From: Emiliania huxleyi CCMP1516 | Lineage: Eukaryota > Haptophyta > Isochrysidales > Noelaerhabdaceae | Reading direction: 5' to 3' | Assembly (NCBI RefSeq): GCF_000372725.1 | Contig: NW_005200469.1 | Span: 36,493 to 100,492 of the forward strand | DNA length: 64,000 nucleotides | Part shown: positions 36,408-47,800 of the stretch, piece by piece | Numbering within the stretch: the stretch's first letter is position 1 | How the letters are laid out: the number at the start of each line of letters is the position of its first letter | Translations under genes and position numbers: made by a program | The notes under the pieces: generated by a model | What the model was told of the DNA's origin: nothing | Databases searched by the model: none | The model's input: only the letters and a program-made list of their open reading frames with translations

Positions 36408-38103
36408 CTAGCTGCGGCGGCACCCTTGGCAGACACAAAGCCATGCCACCACCCTTGGCAGCACAAAGCCGCGCCAGATGTCCGCCAGCTCCGGGGCCGC
36501 TCCCTCGCGGCTGTCGAAGCGCTCCTCGTCCCAAGCGATCAGGTAGCCCAGCCGCATCACCTCGACCGCCCGCTTGCGAGCCGCCTCCGGGAAGAGCTCG
36601 TGCGACTGCGGCGACCACTCCGCCGCCTTGAGGATGAGCCTGCCCACCTCCACCGCCTCGGCCGCTGGCTCCAAGTTGGCCGGCCTGAGGACGATAGAGA
36701 TTGGGATTCGAGAGAGAAGGGCAGGCGGGACTGGGGAGGAAGGCAGAGGCATGGGTGTCAATAAGGAGTCAAGAAAGGGAGTGAGGAAGAGAGACACCGC
36801 GCCTGAGCGCGAGCGCCTTGGCCTCGCCCGCCACGCGCACGCCGAAGCGGCCCGTCGAAGCGCTCGCGGAGACGACGACGCCGACCTTGCCGTTCAGCGA
36901 GGGCCGCGAGACGAGAGAGTGGATCGCGAAAGTGGAACCGACTGCCGCAGCGGTCGGATCCGACTCGCCCCACGAGCAGAGGACGCGCGCCCGCTCGAGG
37001 GCAGAAGGCTCGCCGGCTGAAAGGTCCGCGCCGCCGCGCAGCAGCGCCCGCGCCCGCTCGACGGTGAGCGTCTGCGGAAGAGGGGCAATGGGCGTGAGGA
37101 CAGCGTGCTCACGCCTTTGGCCGCTCGTCTTGGGGCACGCCTCGAGATGCTGGAGCGGCATCGAGCCGCGGCTGGTGACCAGCCAGGCGGCGAGGTCGGC
37201 GTGGCCGCGGCTGTTTGCGGCCTCTTCGGGCGTGCCGAAGGGCATTGCGGCGCGGGAGGCGCCGTAGGAGGAGAGCAGCTGAGCGACCTCGAGGTGGCCA
37301 TTGTAGCACGCGACGAGCAGCGGCGTGACGCCATCGATGCTGGCTTGGCTGGCCGTCGCGCCAGCCTCGAGGAGCAGCCGAGCGATGTCGAGGTGGCCGT
37401 TTTGGCACGCCATGAACAGCGGCGTGACGCCGTCCGCATCGGCCAAGTTAGCCGCCGCGCCGGCCTTGAGGAGCAGCCGCGCGATCTCGAGGTGGCCCAT
37501 CCAGCACGCGACGTACAGCGGCGTGGCGCCGTTGTTCATGGCTTGATCGACCGCCGCGCCAGCCTTGAGAAGCAGCCGGGCGATGTCGACGTGGCCCTCC
37601 AGGCACGCCATAAACAGCGGCGTGTCGCCACTGTTGCTGGCTTGGTTGATCGCCGCGCTAGCCTCGAGGAGCAGCCGGACGATGTCGAGGTGGCCCCTCC
37701 GGCACGAGACAAACAGCGGCGTGGTGCCGTCCCCTGCGGCTTGGTCGATCGCCGCGCTGGCCTCGAGGAGCAGCCGGGCGATGTCGACGTGGCCGTTCTG
37801 GCACGCGATATACAGCGCGGAAGCGCCGCCACCATTCGTCGCCCCAACGCTCGCGCCGGCTTCGAGCAGCAGCCGCACCGCCTCGGCCTGCCCGTGCCGA
37901 GCGGCCCAAGTCAGCAGCGTGTCACGACTGGATACCACGCTGGGTGCCGCACCGTCCTGCTTCTCGGTGTCGAGCTGCGCGTTGAGCTGGGCCGCGAGCG
38001 ACGTGCCGCGCGTCCGCCGCCCGGAGAGGAATGCGCGCAGCGAGGCCAGATCGCCCTGAGCCAGGAGGGCGAGGCGGGCGCCGCTCCACTGTGTATCGCT
38101 CAT
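36408..38103 (-). CDS. Ankyrin-repeat protein
   Basis: Exons 38103-36803 and 36684-36408, joined by a GC-AG intron of 118 bp, give 525 residues. After an N-terminal helix region there are about eight ankyrin repeats (~75-300) of the form DG.TPL..AC..GHL.IARLLLEAGA, for example GTTPLFVSCRRGHLDIVRLL and GATPLYVACWMGHLEIARLL. The C-terminal part reads LNGKVGVVVSASASTGRFGV..GEAKALALRPANLEP across the splice junction, a small beta-barrel-like motif often seen after ankyrin repeats in algal proteins. The end is WRGFVLPRVVAWLCVCQGCRRS. Repeats differ mainly at a few positions, which suggests recent internal duplication. It is likely a cytosolic binding scaffold. Confidence 0.8.
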
Positions 38104-38166
38104 CTCCTATTTGGGGCAATCAGTCAGCCGCCGCCCGTGAAAGATATAAGAATTGTGTTTCCCCCA

Positions 38167-38222
38167 AGTGCTCCCCGGCCCTGGATGTGCGGTTGATGAC
38201 TGCACTCCAAGTGCTCCAAGTG
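38167..38222. repeat. Dispersed promoter-region repeat, copy 2
   Basis: Matches 33074-33135 with a two-base deletion and single mismatches. It lies about 65 bp upstream of the ankyrin gene's start codon. Confidence 0.75.
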
Positions 38223-38269
38223 TTTTTGACAATCTTGTTTCTTTTATACCTGAGGAGAGAGTGTTTGTG

Positions 38270-38391
38270 AATTCTTTATTGAAGATCTCGAGCATCATCG
38301 CGGCGCGCGTTGCCGGCGCCGGGCGGTCCTGCGGGTGCGTCGCATTGTGCACGAGCCCGTTGAAGTCGAGGTACGCTCGTATGCACCCCAA
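38270..38391 (-). pseudogene. XRN-type 5'-3' exoribonuclease N-terminal fragment
   Basis: One exon-sized piece reads AYLDFNGLVHNATHP, then QDRPAPATRAAMMLEIF. This closely follows the XRN1/RAT1 N-terminal motif YLDMNGIIHNCTHP, whose Asp and Asn belong to the active site. A GTATAA donor follows. The rest of the nuclease is not found nearby, and the plus strand beyond it carries another gene fragment, so this is probably a relic. Such genes occur in eukaryotes and in large algal viruses; the piece is too short to say which. Confidence 0.45.
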
Positions 38392-38440
38392 TTAGCGCTC
38401 TCAACCACCCTTGCGCCACCCAACACGATCAGCACCGCAG

Positions 38441-39430
38441 GCGGGCGAGGGCGGTGACGGACCCGGTCGGCGACCCGCTCTACGTGCTCTGCCTCGGTGC
38501 GCCGACCAACGTCGCCAATGCCCTGTTGATTGCTCCCGAGATCGCGGCCAACATCGTGGTGGTGTGGGACGCGAGCTCGAGCCTCACGGACGGGCGAGTG
38601 GTCCTGGGCGGCCTCAACCTCAACTCGGATTTGGTCGCGACCCGGGTCCTGTTTGAGTTCTGTACGTGCCCGGCTTCCCGACCGCGCAGGGGGTGCAGCT
38701 CTCACAAGACCGGAGATGGACGCTTGGTTCAAGGGCGAGGGTCCCGTGTCGGATGCCCTCTGGGAGCGCTACGCGACCAACCCAGATTACTTCTCCTTTG
38801 GGACCTCCAAGTGGAACCAGCCCGGCACCACCCGCATGATGTGGGACACCTTCCTCCGTGATCCAGCCGTTCGTGCAGGGGCAGACGTTTGGGTATCGGA
38901 ATGTCAGCGCGCCGCGGCTGGTGCAGCTCAACGCGACGTGCGATTCACTGTACGACGTCAGCTGCAAGGGCACCTACCCCGGCGACCCAGCGGGGCACCT
39001 GGGAGAGTACACGTGCGAACAACTCTCCGAGGTGCGATGACAGGGCCACACTGCGGTTTCTATATCTCCTCTCGCCCCACCCCCACCGCCCTGCCCATCT
39101 CCACCTCGCCGGCTCGCGTCCCCTCTCCAGGACGGGAGGACCTGCGACGACGCCCTCTTCTTGACCGCCGGCGAGCGCGTGCCCACGCATGCGCCGACGC
39201 CCGGCGCGGGCGGAAGGGCCGACGCGGGTGCGTGGGCACTTGGCGGTTGGTGGGGAGAGGGGTGGGGCGGTGGACGGGCCGGTGAGGCAAACCACGAGCG
39301 GCCGCCTCGCCCTCGCCCAGAGACTGGCGCGGGCCGGTCGGTGGTTGAGATGACCTACCAGGGTGGGCTCGCGAGCCGGTCCAACCCGAACCGCGACCTG
39401 CTGGTTAAGCTGAACCTGGCTGGCTTGTGA
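38441..39430 (+). pseudogene. Nucleoside-hydrolase-like (IUNH) gene, N-terminus missing, frame breaks
   Basis: PVGDPLYVLCLGAPTNVANALLIAPEI..NIVVVWDASSS and GGLNLNSDLVATRVLFEF match the middle of inosine/uridine-preferring nucleoside hydrolases (LGPLTNlA, mGG, eFN, D..A). Then come LYVPGFPTAQGVQL and TRPEMDAWFKGEGPV. The frame changes near 38662, 38704 and 38853. The later part (TFGYRNVSAPRLVQLNATC..) and a last exon from about 39131 to NRDLLVKLNLAGL complete it. The N-terminal DxDxxxDD calcium/ribose site is absent upstream, where an XRN-like fragment lies on the other strand. It is therefore probably a truncated, decaying copy. Confidence 0.5.
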
Positions 39431-39497
39431 AGTGAGCACATGAGATGTGATCCGTGTGATGATTCCTGACAACCGCCTCCGCCAGCTCTGGTGTCAC

Positions 39498-39663
39498 AGT
39501 TCCCCTGCTCTGAGGGGATTTTTGCGGGTCAGCTCGACAAATCAATCTGGAGCTGTGTCGCCGGCGCGCGGCGGCCTGCCTCCGGAGGTGTGCCTCTGAG
39601 CTGGACATTTTGGGTCACTGCGTAACGCCCGTATGCTCGTCGCTGGGCAAGAAAAAAGCGTTT
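39498..39663. repeat. 165-bp direct repeat, left copy
   Basis: From CACAGTTCCCCTGCTCTGAG to GGGCAAGAAAAAAGCGTT, nearly identical to 43156-43323. The two copies flank the lipase gene. Confidence 0.95.
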
Positions 39664-40018
39664 AGGGTTCGTGCTTGCGGGTGTCCATTTCTTTTTCCAC
39701 AGCCCTTGTCAGAGAGGTTGGCGCGGAGAAGCTGCTGAGCGCGCTGGACCTGCTGCTGAACGGTGGCCATGTCGGGCGCGCTGGCGACAACATCCGCCGC
39801 GTCGGTCGGAGTTGGCCGCTGCCCAGGACACGCAGTACTCATCGCCCGGCTGCAGAGCGTTGGTCCCTCCTCTGTTTTTGTTCTCTTTCTTAGGCGACTT
39901 GATTTGAGAGAGAGAGAGATTCTTCTCTTGATTTGTTAAATCGACTCGCCCGCGAGGAATTCTTAGATAAAATCGGAGCTCAAAGCACCAAAAAAGAAAA
40001 CAAACCCGGTCATTTCCT

Positions 40019-40070
40019 TCTCCCGGCCGGGGCGGGGCGCGCGCGGGGGCGGCGGGTGTGCGGGATCAGG
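40019..40070 (+). promoter_or_regulatory. Shared upstream block, lipase gene copy
   Basis: CTCCCGGCCGGGGCGGGGCG, then CGCGCGGGGGCGGCGGGTGT and GCGGGAT, matches 44628-44690 upstream of the TIR receptor. It lies about 130-180 bp before the start codon. A common promoter element or a remnant of duplication is inferred. Confidence 0.5.
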
Positions 40071-40202
40071 GTGTCGAAAATCACAAAAAAGAAACTGCAA
40101 AAGCGGCGTGGCACCTTAATCACACGTCCCCCCAGCGAGGGACCAACTGCGCCGCTGTCACTTCCTGTCTCTCTACTCCGCGGCCTTTCCTCTACTTCCT
40201 CG

Positions 40203-42953
40203 ATGAGCTTCGTCGCGCGGCCAACCATCCCAGCGCCCAAGGCGTCCTACGTGGAAGGGCTCCGCGCCAAGGAGCGCGAGGGCAAGAAGACGACCGCTCG
40301 CGCAGCAGCGGCCGCAGCGCCGAAGCAACCGTTCAAGACCGCGCTCGTGATCAACGGCGGCGGCCTCCTGCCCGTCGCAAGCGCGTACGGCATCTTTCGC
40401 GGCCTGTACAAGGCGAACGTTGGCGACGAGCCCTGTGCCCTCGACCAGTTCGACGTCATGGCGGGTGCCTCGCTCCTGCCCCGCCTCGGCCTGACTGCCC
40501 CGCACAAGTCACCCTCCCACTCTCTGCCAGGCGTCTCTGGCGGATACCTTGCCAGCCAGACGTACTGCTACGCCAACCCTGAGCCGACCGGCTTCAACAA
40601 CTTTGACAAGCCCTGCTCCAAGCTGGACCCGGTCAACTTCCTCAACACCAAGGCGAACTCGGACCCGAACTCGATTACGTGGGACGACCTCCTCACGGAC
40701 AACTCAAAGGCCTGCGACGTCAAGCCGGAGATTGGCTACTACAACTGGATCGTCCGCCAGCCCGGAATGTTCAACCCCGGCTTTGTGTCCGGCCTCTTCA
40801 CGTCGCTCTCCTTTGGCTTGGTCGCCCAGATCCTCTCCGTCGGCAAGTGCGTCGGCCGCGGCTGCTGGCCAAAGTACGGGTGGGTGTGCCTGCCCAGCTT
40901 CTCCATCGGCCTCGCCTCCATGCTCCGAATGTTCTTTTTCAACTTCTTTCTCTCCCCCCTCGGCATCTCGCAAAACAAGTACACGGCCGCAGGCCCCAAC
41001 GAGGTCTCCGACGTGGCCTGCGCCGCCGGCGTCGAAGAGTGCGAGGTCGCCTACCCGCGCCCCGGCGCGCCGACCCCAATGGCGCACTCGCAAGTGATCC
41101 AGGCGCGATCCGCCCGCTCACCGCAGCCCCTCCCTCCCCCACCTCCTTCCCGACCACTCACCCTCCTGGATCCCGCCGCTGCTGCTGTCAGGTCACCGGC
41201 GTGGGCTACCGCAACTTCGTCGGCCCGCTCACCAAGTGGGCCCGCGAGGTGTCTGCGTTTGTCTACGAGAATGGCTACAGCAACGGCGTGGCCGAGAACC
41301 ACATGGGGAAAGGCGTCTACCAGGCGCTGCAGCTTCAGCCCAAATACAACAACGTGAGCGTCGTGCCGTACACCTTCACGCCCGGGCACGCCATCACGCA
41401 GTACGACCCGAAGAATGTGAGCGACCCGAACAAGCCCGACAACGGTCCGATGACCTTCGACCGCAACCTCGGCACCTGTTGCGTCGACCCGCCGGACGTC
41501 AAGTTCATCTCCAACTCGCAGCCCTCGTCGACCTGGGTGGAGAAGCCGAGCTGCATTCCGTGCGCGCCCATCACCTCCTCGGAGCACCTGTCCCCAGAGG
41601 CGATCATGTCCCTGACGGCAGACTTCGTCACGCAATTACAGCCAGAGGACTTCCCATCTGGCCTCTGCGGCTCGCTTTACACTTGTCTCTCCTCACTGTA
41701 CCCTTTGGCCGACCTTACTTACGAGTTCAAGCCCATGCCGACCAACTTCGTCGGCCCGCTCAGCGAGCCAACGCGCTGCTTCTTCTCTGACGGCGGCGTG
41801 CTCGAGTCGACCGGTCTGGCCGGCACCATCGCGCAGGGCGTTTCAAAGGCGGCCAGTGCCCTCCCGGTTGTCTCTCGCTCGCACATGCTGCTTCTCACTC
41901 CCCTGCTTCCCCTGACTACCCAGGCAGCTGTGATGATCAACAGCTTCAATCACGGCCCGTGGGTGAAGGATGCCAGCAGCTGCGTGGGCGGCTGGCATGC
42001 GTCCGGGGCCCCGTGGACGTGGACCTTCGACCCGTACGCAGACAAGCCCGAGCCAGGGCTGGGCTACATGGGCTCGTCGCTCGCATCGTGCTTCGGCGTG
42101 CAGCCGCCAGACTTTCAGCCTAATGCACTCCTGAAGGGCAAGGCTCTCCGTCCCCTGTACGTCCTCAACCACATCCTCGACAACAACCCGGAGACCTACG
42201 ACTTCCGCAACCTGTCGATCCCCGAACCCAAGTCTTACGAGGACGTGCAGAACGTGCCGTGGCCGCCGAAGCCCAACTTGGGGGGGGACAAGATCTCGCC
42301 GTGGGAGTACCTGATGCAGTACATGACCTACTGCCAGCGCGCCGGCCAGCCGCTCGTGTGCACGCTCAAGGGCCTCAAGGTGCTCGACAACCCCTTCTGG
42401 GGCACGACGAAGGCGCAGCACGATGTGACCCTCACCGTGGTCTGGATCACGCTGCCTATCATCTGGGCGCGCCCTCAACCACCCCCTACTTCACCCCCTA
42501 CTTCACCCCTACTTCACCCGCCCCTCTCCCCGCCCCTCCCTCTCCCCCTGCAAGGCGATCGATGTGCGCAAGTCGCTCCTCAAACACCCGAAGGGCTGCT
42601 CGCCAAAGCTGGCCACCGCCAACTGCAAGATGGCAAGCTACGACGATGACTACAGTGGCAACAACCCTTTTGGCTGCCTCGACAACTTCCCGTACTTGGC
42701 GCCCATACCGACGTCGGTCGGCGGCTCGGTCAGCGCCATCCTCGCCAACTTTGGCCTGCCACTCGCTGGATGGTCGAAAGAGCAAGTTGCCCTTTTCGGC
42801 TGCCTCGGCGCGGTTCGCCCTTGACCCCGCTCTTATAGACAGTATCCGTCCTCACGCGCCACGCCCTGCCTGCGAACAGGCGACTATATCGTCAACGGCG
42901 ACGAGGGCACGAAGTACTCGCGCAAGGCCAACTTCACGTGCCTCCTCGAGTAG
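40203..42953 (+). CDS. Patatin / cPLA2-like lipase with membrane segments
   Basis: Six exons (40203-40464, 40531-41093, 41192-41866, 41924-42466, 42555-42753, 42880-42953) keep frame and give 771 residues. The first three introns have GT donors and the last two GC. ALVINGGGLLPVASAYGIFRGL is the oxyanion glycine loop, and FDVMAGVSGGYLAS carries the nucleophile elbow G-x-S-G-G, rebuilt across intron 1. CFFSDGGVLESTGLAG supplies the D-G-G dyad aspartate. Hydrophobic segments (FVSGLFTSLSFGLVAQIL, FSIGLASMLRMFFFNFFL) suggest membrane association. Many Cys residues and N-x-T/S sites in the C-terminal half suggest a lumenal or extracellular location. It would hydrolyse acyl esters of phospholipids or neutral lipids; the substrate is unknown. 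A 165-bp direct repeat lies on both sides. Confidence 0.8.
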
Positions 42954-43155
42954 ATTTCGAGTCGACGCCTCGCGGTCCCTGTCACGCACGCGGCACGGCT
43001 CGACGGGAGCCGTGTCGACCGTCGAGGCCCTGTGCATGTCGCGAGAGTACTGGTCTAGTAGAGAGGCCCTTGCACCCTTGTCGTCGGTGTGCAACGTCCT
43101 ATCTTTTGTTCACGCATGTGTCGCGCAACGTCCGTCCTTTATTTACGCATGTGTC
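42954..43155. other. 3' flank of the lipase gene
   Basis: Short intergenic sequence with two near-copies of TTCACGCATGTGTC/TTTACGCATGTGTC around 43110 and 43140. No gene. Confidence 0.4.
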
Positions 43156-43323
43156 CACAGTTCCCCCGCTCTGTCCTCTGAGGGGATTTTTGCGGGTCAG
43201 CTCGACAGCTGGAGCTGTGTCGCCGGCGCGCGGCGGCCTGCCTCCGGAGGTGTGCCTCTGAGCTGGACATTTTGGGTCACTGCGTAACGCCCGTATGCTC
43301 GTCGCTGGGCAAGAAAAAAGCGT
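43156..43323. repeat. 165-bp direct repeat, right copy
   Basis: Nearly identical to 39498-39663, with a few small indels (CCGCTCTGTCCTCTGAG against CTGCTCTGAG, and AATCAATC lacking). Confidence 0.95.
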
Positions 43324-44369
43324 TGCGCAGCGGCGCCGCCAGGCGCCCGCCCCGGCCGGCGGTGAGCGACGCGCTGCCGCCAGCCAGAAGAAGAAAAATG
43401 TGCATTTCCCGTCCCGAGAGAGCCATCCCTCCCTTGGGTTGTCTGTTTTCTTTCTTTCTTTCTTAGCCGTCCCGTGTCCCGCGGACAGATACCTGTTCTG
43501 CGCTGACCCGCGGGACAAAACAAATTTGAAAATCTGTTTCCCAGCGGGCGGCTCGCTCCGATTTCACGGTTTTCGCGCGTCTTACAATCCCAGAAACCCC
43601 GAGGAGTTGTTTTGTTTGTGAGTTGGATACACCGAGAGGTGTGTCGCCCCTTGCGGGGGTGGAGCGGAAAGGAGGAACCTCTTCCCAAGAATTGGCTAGG
43701 GCTGTAGAAGCAGCGTATCTCAGTCGTTCTTCACACGGATCGCAGAGCAGATTGTGAATGAGCTTGCCTGCGGCGAGGGCGGTCGAGTGCACGCGGAGCT
43801 AAGTGCCTCGCCGTCCTCGCAGGAGTCGAGTACGTTGGCAGCATCCCAGCCGTCTTTCTACGCGTGAAAACGTCCACACAGGCCGAAGACGCCTTGACTT
43901 CGCCTGGGGTCCATGCCCGAAGCCCACCCTGTGAATGTAGAAGGTAGCCATCCATGGTTTGCATAGTTGCACACAAAATTCACTCACACGTTGGCGAGGG
44001 ACCTCTCAGCACGATGGTAGAAGGGGCACAACGAGTCGGTCCACCAACGTTTGTGGCGGTCGGTAGAAGCGGACCACAAACAAGTAACGCTCATTAGTAG
44101 AAACTTACGGGAGTTTACTTGGACCCCGCCCGGCGGCAATCGCAAGATCACCTCGTGCTCGATGAGGATAGCCGCCGTAGGCCCAGCCCGTTGATCGCCG
44201 TGGACCACATCCGGCGGTCAAGGCAACTTTATCTAGAGCCTGCTCTAGAAACCATCTACCGGGAGGCAGTGGCCGCGGGCTGGCCCGGCGACGACGGCGC
44301 TCTGGATGGGGCGTGACCTCCTGCCTCCAACCTCCTTCCTTTTTGAGCAGGTGTGACGCCGCGCGAGCG

Positions 44370-44452
44370 ACGCTCCGAGATCGCCCGAGATAGCGCGGCG
44401 CGGCCCCGAGATCGCCCGAGATAGCGCGAGATCGCCCGAGATCGCGCGGCGC
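44370..44452. repeat. GAGATCGCCCGAGATAGCGC minisatellite
   Basis: Tandem GAGATCGCCC and GAGATAGCGC units. Related GAGATTACCC and GAGATTGCCC units fill introns at 51922-51985 and 59768-59815. Confidence 0.8.
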
Positions 44453-44627
44453 GGCCCGGGGCGGGGTGGATGGGTTGGGAGCGAGGGGGCGGAAGTGTTC
44501 AGTGCGGTAGATGGTAAGCTCGAGGCGCGTGAGCCGGACTTGTGAGCCGGACCACCCCCTCTTGTTCCCTGCGTTGTTGAGCCAGGACTCAACATACTCG
44601 GGCTTGCAATCCCAAACTGTCACTCCC

Positions 44628-44690
44628 CTTTCTCCCGGCCGAGGTGGGGCGCGCGCGGGGGCGGCGGGTGTGCGGCGGGTGTGCGGGATG
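44628..44690 (+). promoter_or_regulatory. Shared upstream block, TIR receptor copy
   Basis: Near copy of 40019-40070, with the GGCGGGTGTGC unit doubled. It lies 130-190 bp before the receptor's first Met. Confidence 0.5.
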
Positions 44691-44817
44691 TCTGTGGGCC
44701 CGAGAGCGATATGCCATGTCCGCCTTGCGTTGTTTCAAAACATCGAAGGCTAAGCCAAAAAGAAAAACACCGCCTTAATTGCTTCTCGCCATCACAACGC
44801 CCGCAAACACCGCCGCA

Positions 44818-47800
44818 ATGTTGGGGACCGCCTTCACCGTCGGCACTGCCCTTGGCTCGGACATCCTCTCGGTGCATACCACGCTCGTAGAGGACTCGCA
44901 CTGGTGCGGCAGCTCGATCAAGTCGGGCGGGGCTAACTGCACCGTGCAGCGCTTCTCGACCAAGCAAACTGCCTCGCTCTACAGCCACAGCATCGGCTTC
45001 AATTACACGGACAAGTGGGCAAGCGCTCCTTTTGCCGGCACCGGCTCAGCGCGGCACGGGCCAAACACAATCGCGCCGTGGCTGCTCGGGGACGGCCTCG
45101 ACCACGCCGTGGAGAGCGAACATGCCGTGGACGCGCGGGTGGAGGCGCCCAACAAGGGGGCGTACGTTGTGACCAGCGAGGGCGCGATCGACGGCTGCGG
45201 CAAGGCCGGCGATCTGAATCACTTCTCGCCAAGGTTTGGAGCGGCGCACGCATGGGATGAGGGCGTTGCCTTCTACGCCGGCACACTCGGCCCGCATGTG
45301 GAAACGCGCCAGGATCTCGCCAACGAACTAGCGGAGGAGCGCGACAGCATTGGCACTCACCGCGAGCTGAACGAGTCCTTCGGCGCTTCTGCAGCGGCGC
45401 TGCTGCTCCTCCTCGCTGCGTGTTGTGGGTTGCTGCTGCTGGGCATCAAGCTGCTGCGGCAGCAACGTCTCGGCGCGGCCTCGGAAAAGCGGGCCAAGAG
45501 GAAGGCAGTCAGTCAGGTGGGCTGGAGGCATGGCGCGGTCCGCTTGCTCCTGCTCTCGTGCCTCGCGGCGACTTGGGCCACCTCTGACTTGGCTTGGGCC
45601 ACACCAGAGGCGCCACCGTCACCGCCGTCACCGCCATCACCGCCGCCGCCGCCGCCGCCGCCGCCCCCTGCGCCACCGCTGCTCCCGCTTCCCTCCGGTG
45701 AGGTCCCGGCCTACTCGCCTCAAGACATCCAGAATGAGATTGATTCAGCCATCGCCGAGGGCCGCAACGCAAGCGTCTACACCCCTGCGGGCTCCCACCT
45801 CCGCTTCAGCAACCACGTCACCTGCAACGGCAAGATCCACCTCTCGGTCCGCAGCAGCGGGGAGGGCGCGACGCTCAATGGCGAGAAGCGCTCCAGTATG
45901 TTCGCCATCCAGGGCGGCTGCAGCCTGACTTTGGAGGCGCTGCACTTTGTGGACGGCAGTGGTATGGTTGGCGGTGCGGTGCAGGCTGATGGCGCTGGCG
46001 ACATCTTGATGAACGACGTGTCGTTTGCGGGCTGTGAGGCCAGCGAGGTGCTTCTCCCGTCTCTCCCACGCACCTCCACCCGACACAGAGCTAACGTCGC
46101 CAGCCCAGAACCGACTCGAAACGCTGCCCAGCCCTGCGGTGCTCGCGCTAGCGCGTGACGATGCCCCGACCGTGTGCAGAGTGCCGGCGCTGTCTATGTG
46201 GGACGCAGCAGCGACGTCTCGATGCACGGCGTCGCCTTCAACAAATGCAGTGCCAAGGTGCGTCGTTCTCCACCGCCAGGACCACTGCCTTGCCGCTAAC
46301 GCTCACGCTCGCGTGTGCCGATGTCATGCAGATCGGTGGCGCTGTGTACGTGTATGACAACGTCGACGTTTTGATTGATGGCGCGATCTTTACCGAGTGC
46401 GCTGCTGGCCAAGTGCGTCGCTCCCCTCCCCTCTCTCCCCGCCAGCGCGCTCGCTGAGACCCGCCGTGCCGCTGCCTTCGGTGCAGTACGCTGGCGCTAT
46501 GGCGGTTGTCAACAGTCGCGGTGTCAAACTGGTTGGCGTCACCTTCACGGATTGCAACGCTGGCGACGCGCGTCGCGCACCGCCACCCACTTTTTAGCCC
46601 TACCTAGCTCTGACGCCCACGCTCCTGACGTCCACGCATGCCCGCTATGAGCGCAGTACGGCGGCGCTGTGATCGTGTATGAGAGCGGCGACGTCTCAAT
46701 GCACGGCTCCGCCTTCACAAAATGCCGTGGCAAGGTACGTCGCTGGAAGTCCTTTCCTCCACCGCACGACCGGGACCACTTCCCTGCCGCTAGCGCTGAC
46801 GCGTGCCAATGCCCTCGTGCAGTACGGCGGCGCTGTGTACGTGCAGGACAGCAGCGACGTCTTGGTGGATGGCGCGATCTTCACCGAGTGTGCTGCTGAA
46901 GTGGTGCGTCGTGCACCCGCCGCCCTCCTGCCCTCACCCCAGCATGGCTTGGCACTGCCCTAACTGACGCAGCGCGAATTACCCGCGTACCTTGTGCAGA
47001 GTGCCGGCGCAGTGTACGTGCAAAAGAGCAATGACGTCTCGATGCACGGCGCCACCTTCACCGGATGCAGAGCCGAGGTGCGTCGCTCTTCCGCCCTCCT
47101 CTCAAAAAACCGCACCGCCCTCGCATGGCTGGGTACCTAGCTCTGACGCCCACGCATGCCCGCGATGTGTTCAGAGGGGTGGCGGCGCTGTGTTCGTGGA
47201 TGGGAGCGGCATTGTCTCGATGCACGGCGTCACCTTCACCAAATGTAGCGGGCCGGTGCGTCGCTTTCTCGCCCTCCTCTCCCGCACTGCACGGGTGGGA
47301 CCCTGCCAGATCACTAGCGCTGACGCTCGCACGTGTCGATGCCCCCTCGTGCAGTACGGTGGCGCTGTGTACGTGTATGACCGCGATTTGCCGACCAAGT
47401 TGTTGGTCGATGGCGCGATCTTTACCGAGTGCGAAGCCGATGAGGTGTGCCTCACCGCGCCTCTCTCTCCCCCCACCGCCAGCTCTGAGGCTCACGCGTG
47501 CCAATGCCCTCTTCAGGGTGGTGCTGTGTACGTGATCGGTGGAAAATCTTCGGTCGAAGGCTCGAACCTGAAGATCAGCGATTGCTCCGCCGACAAGGGC
47601 GGCGGCCTCTTTATCTTCTCGGGCAAGTGCCGCCTTCGCTCGTCCGCCATCACTCGCTGTACCGCCGATTCGGCTGGCGGCGGCCTTTTCTCGGAGGGGG
47701 GAGAAGCTGTCCTCAGCGATGGGACACTCATTGCCGGCTGCACCGCGCCAAAGGGGCGCACTATGTCGGTCAGTGCGAAGGTCTCCTACGCCCTCCCCGC

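Larger units (their letters stand above)
43324..44817. other. Intergenic region, no supported gene
   Basis: Short frames exist (for example 43984-44208 minus and 44119-44316 plus) without recognisable motifs. A GAGATCGCCC-type minisatellite lies at 44370-44452 and the shared promoter block at 44628-44690. Confidence 0.4.

Noticed and set aside
45509-46590. Minus-strand frames opposite the receptor's Pro-rich and beta-helix region
   Set aside because: They mirror the repeats of the sense gene, which has coherent splice sites and domain motifs.
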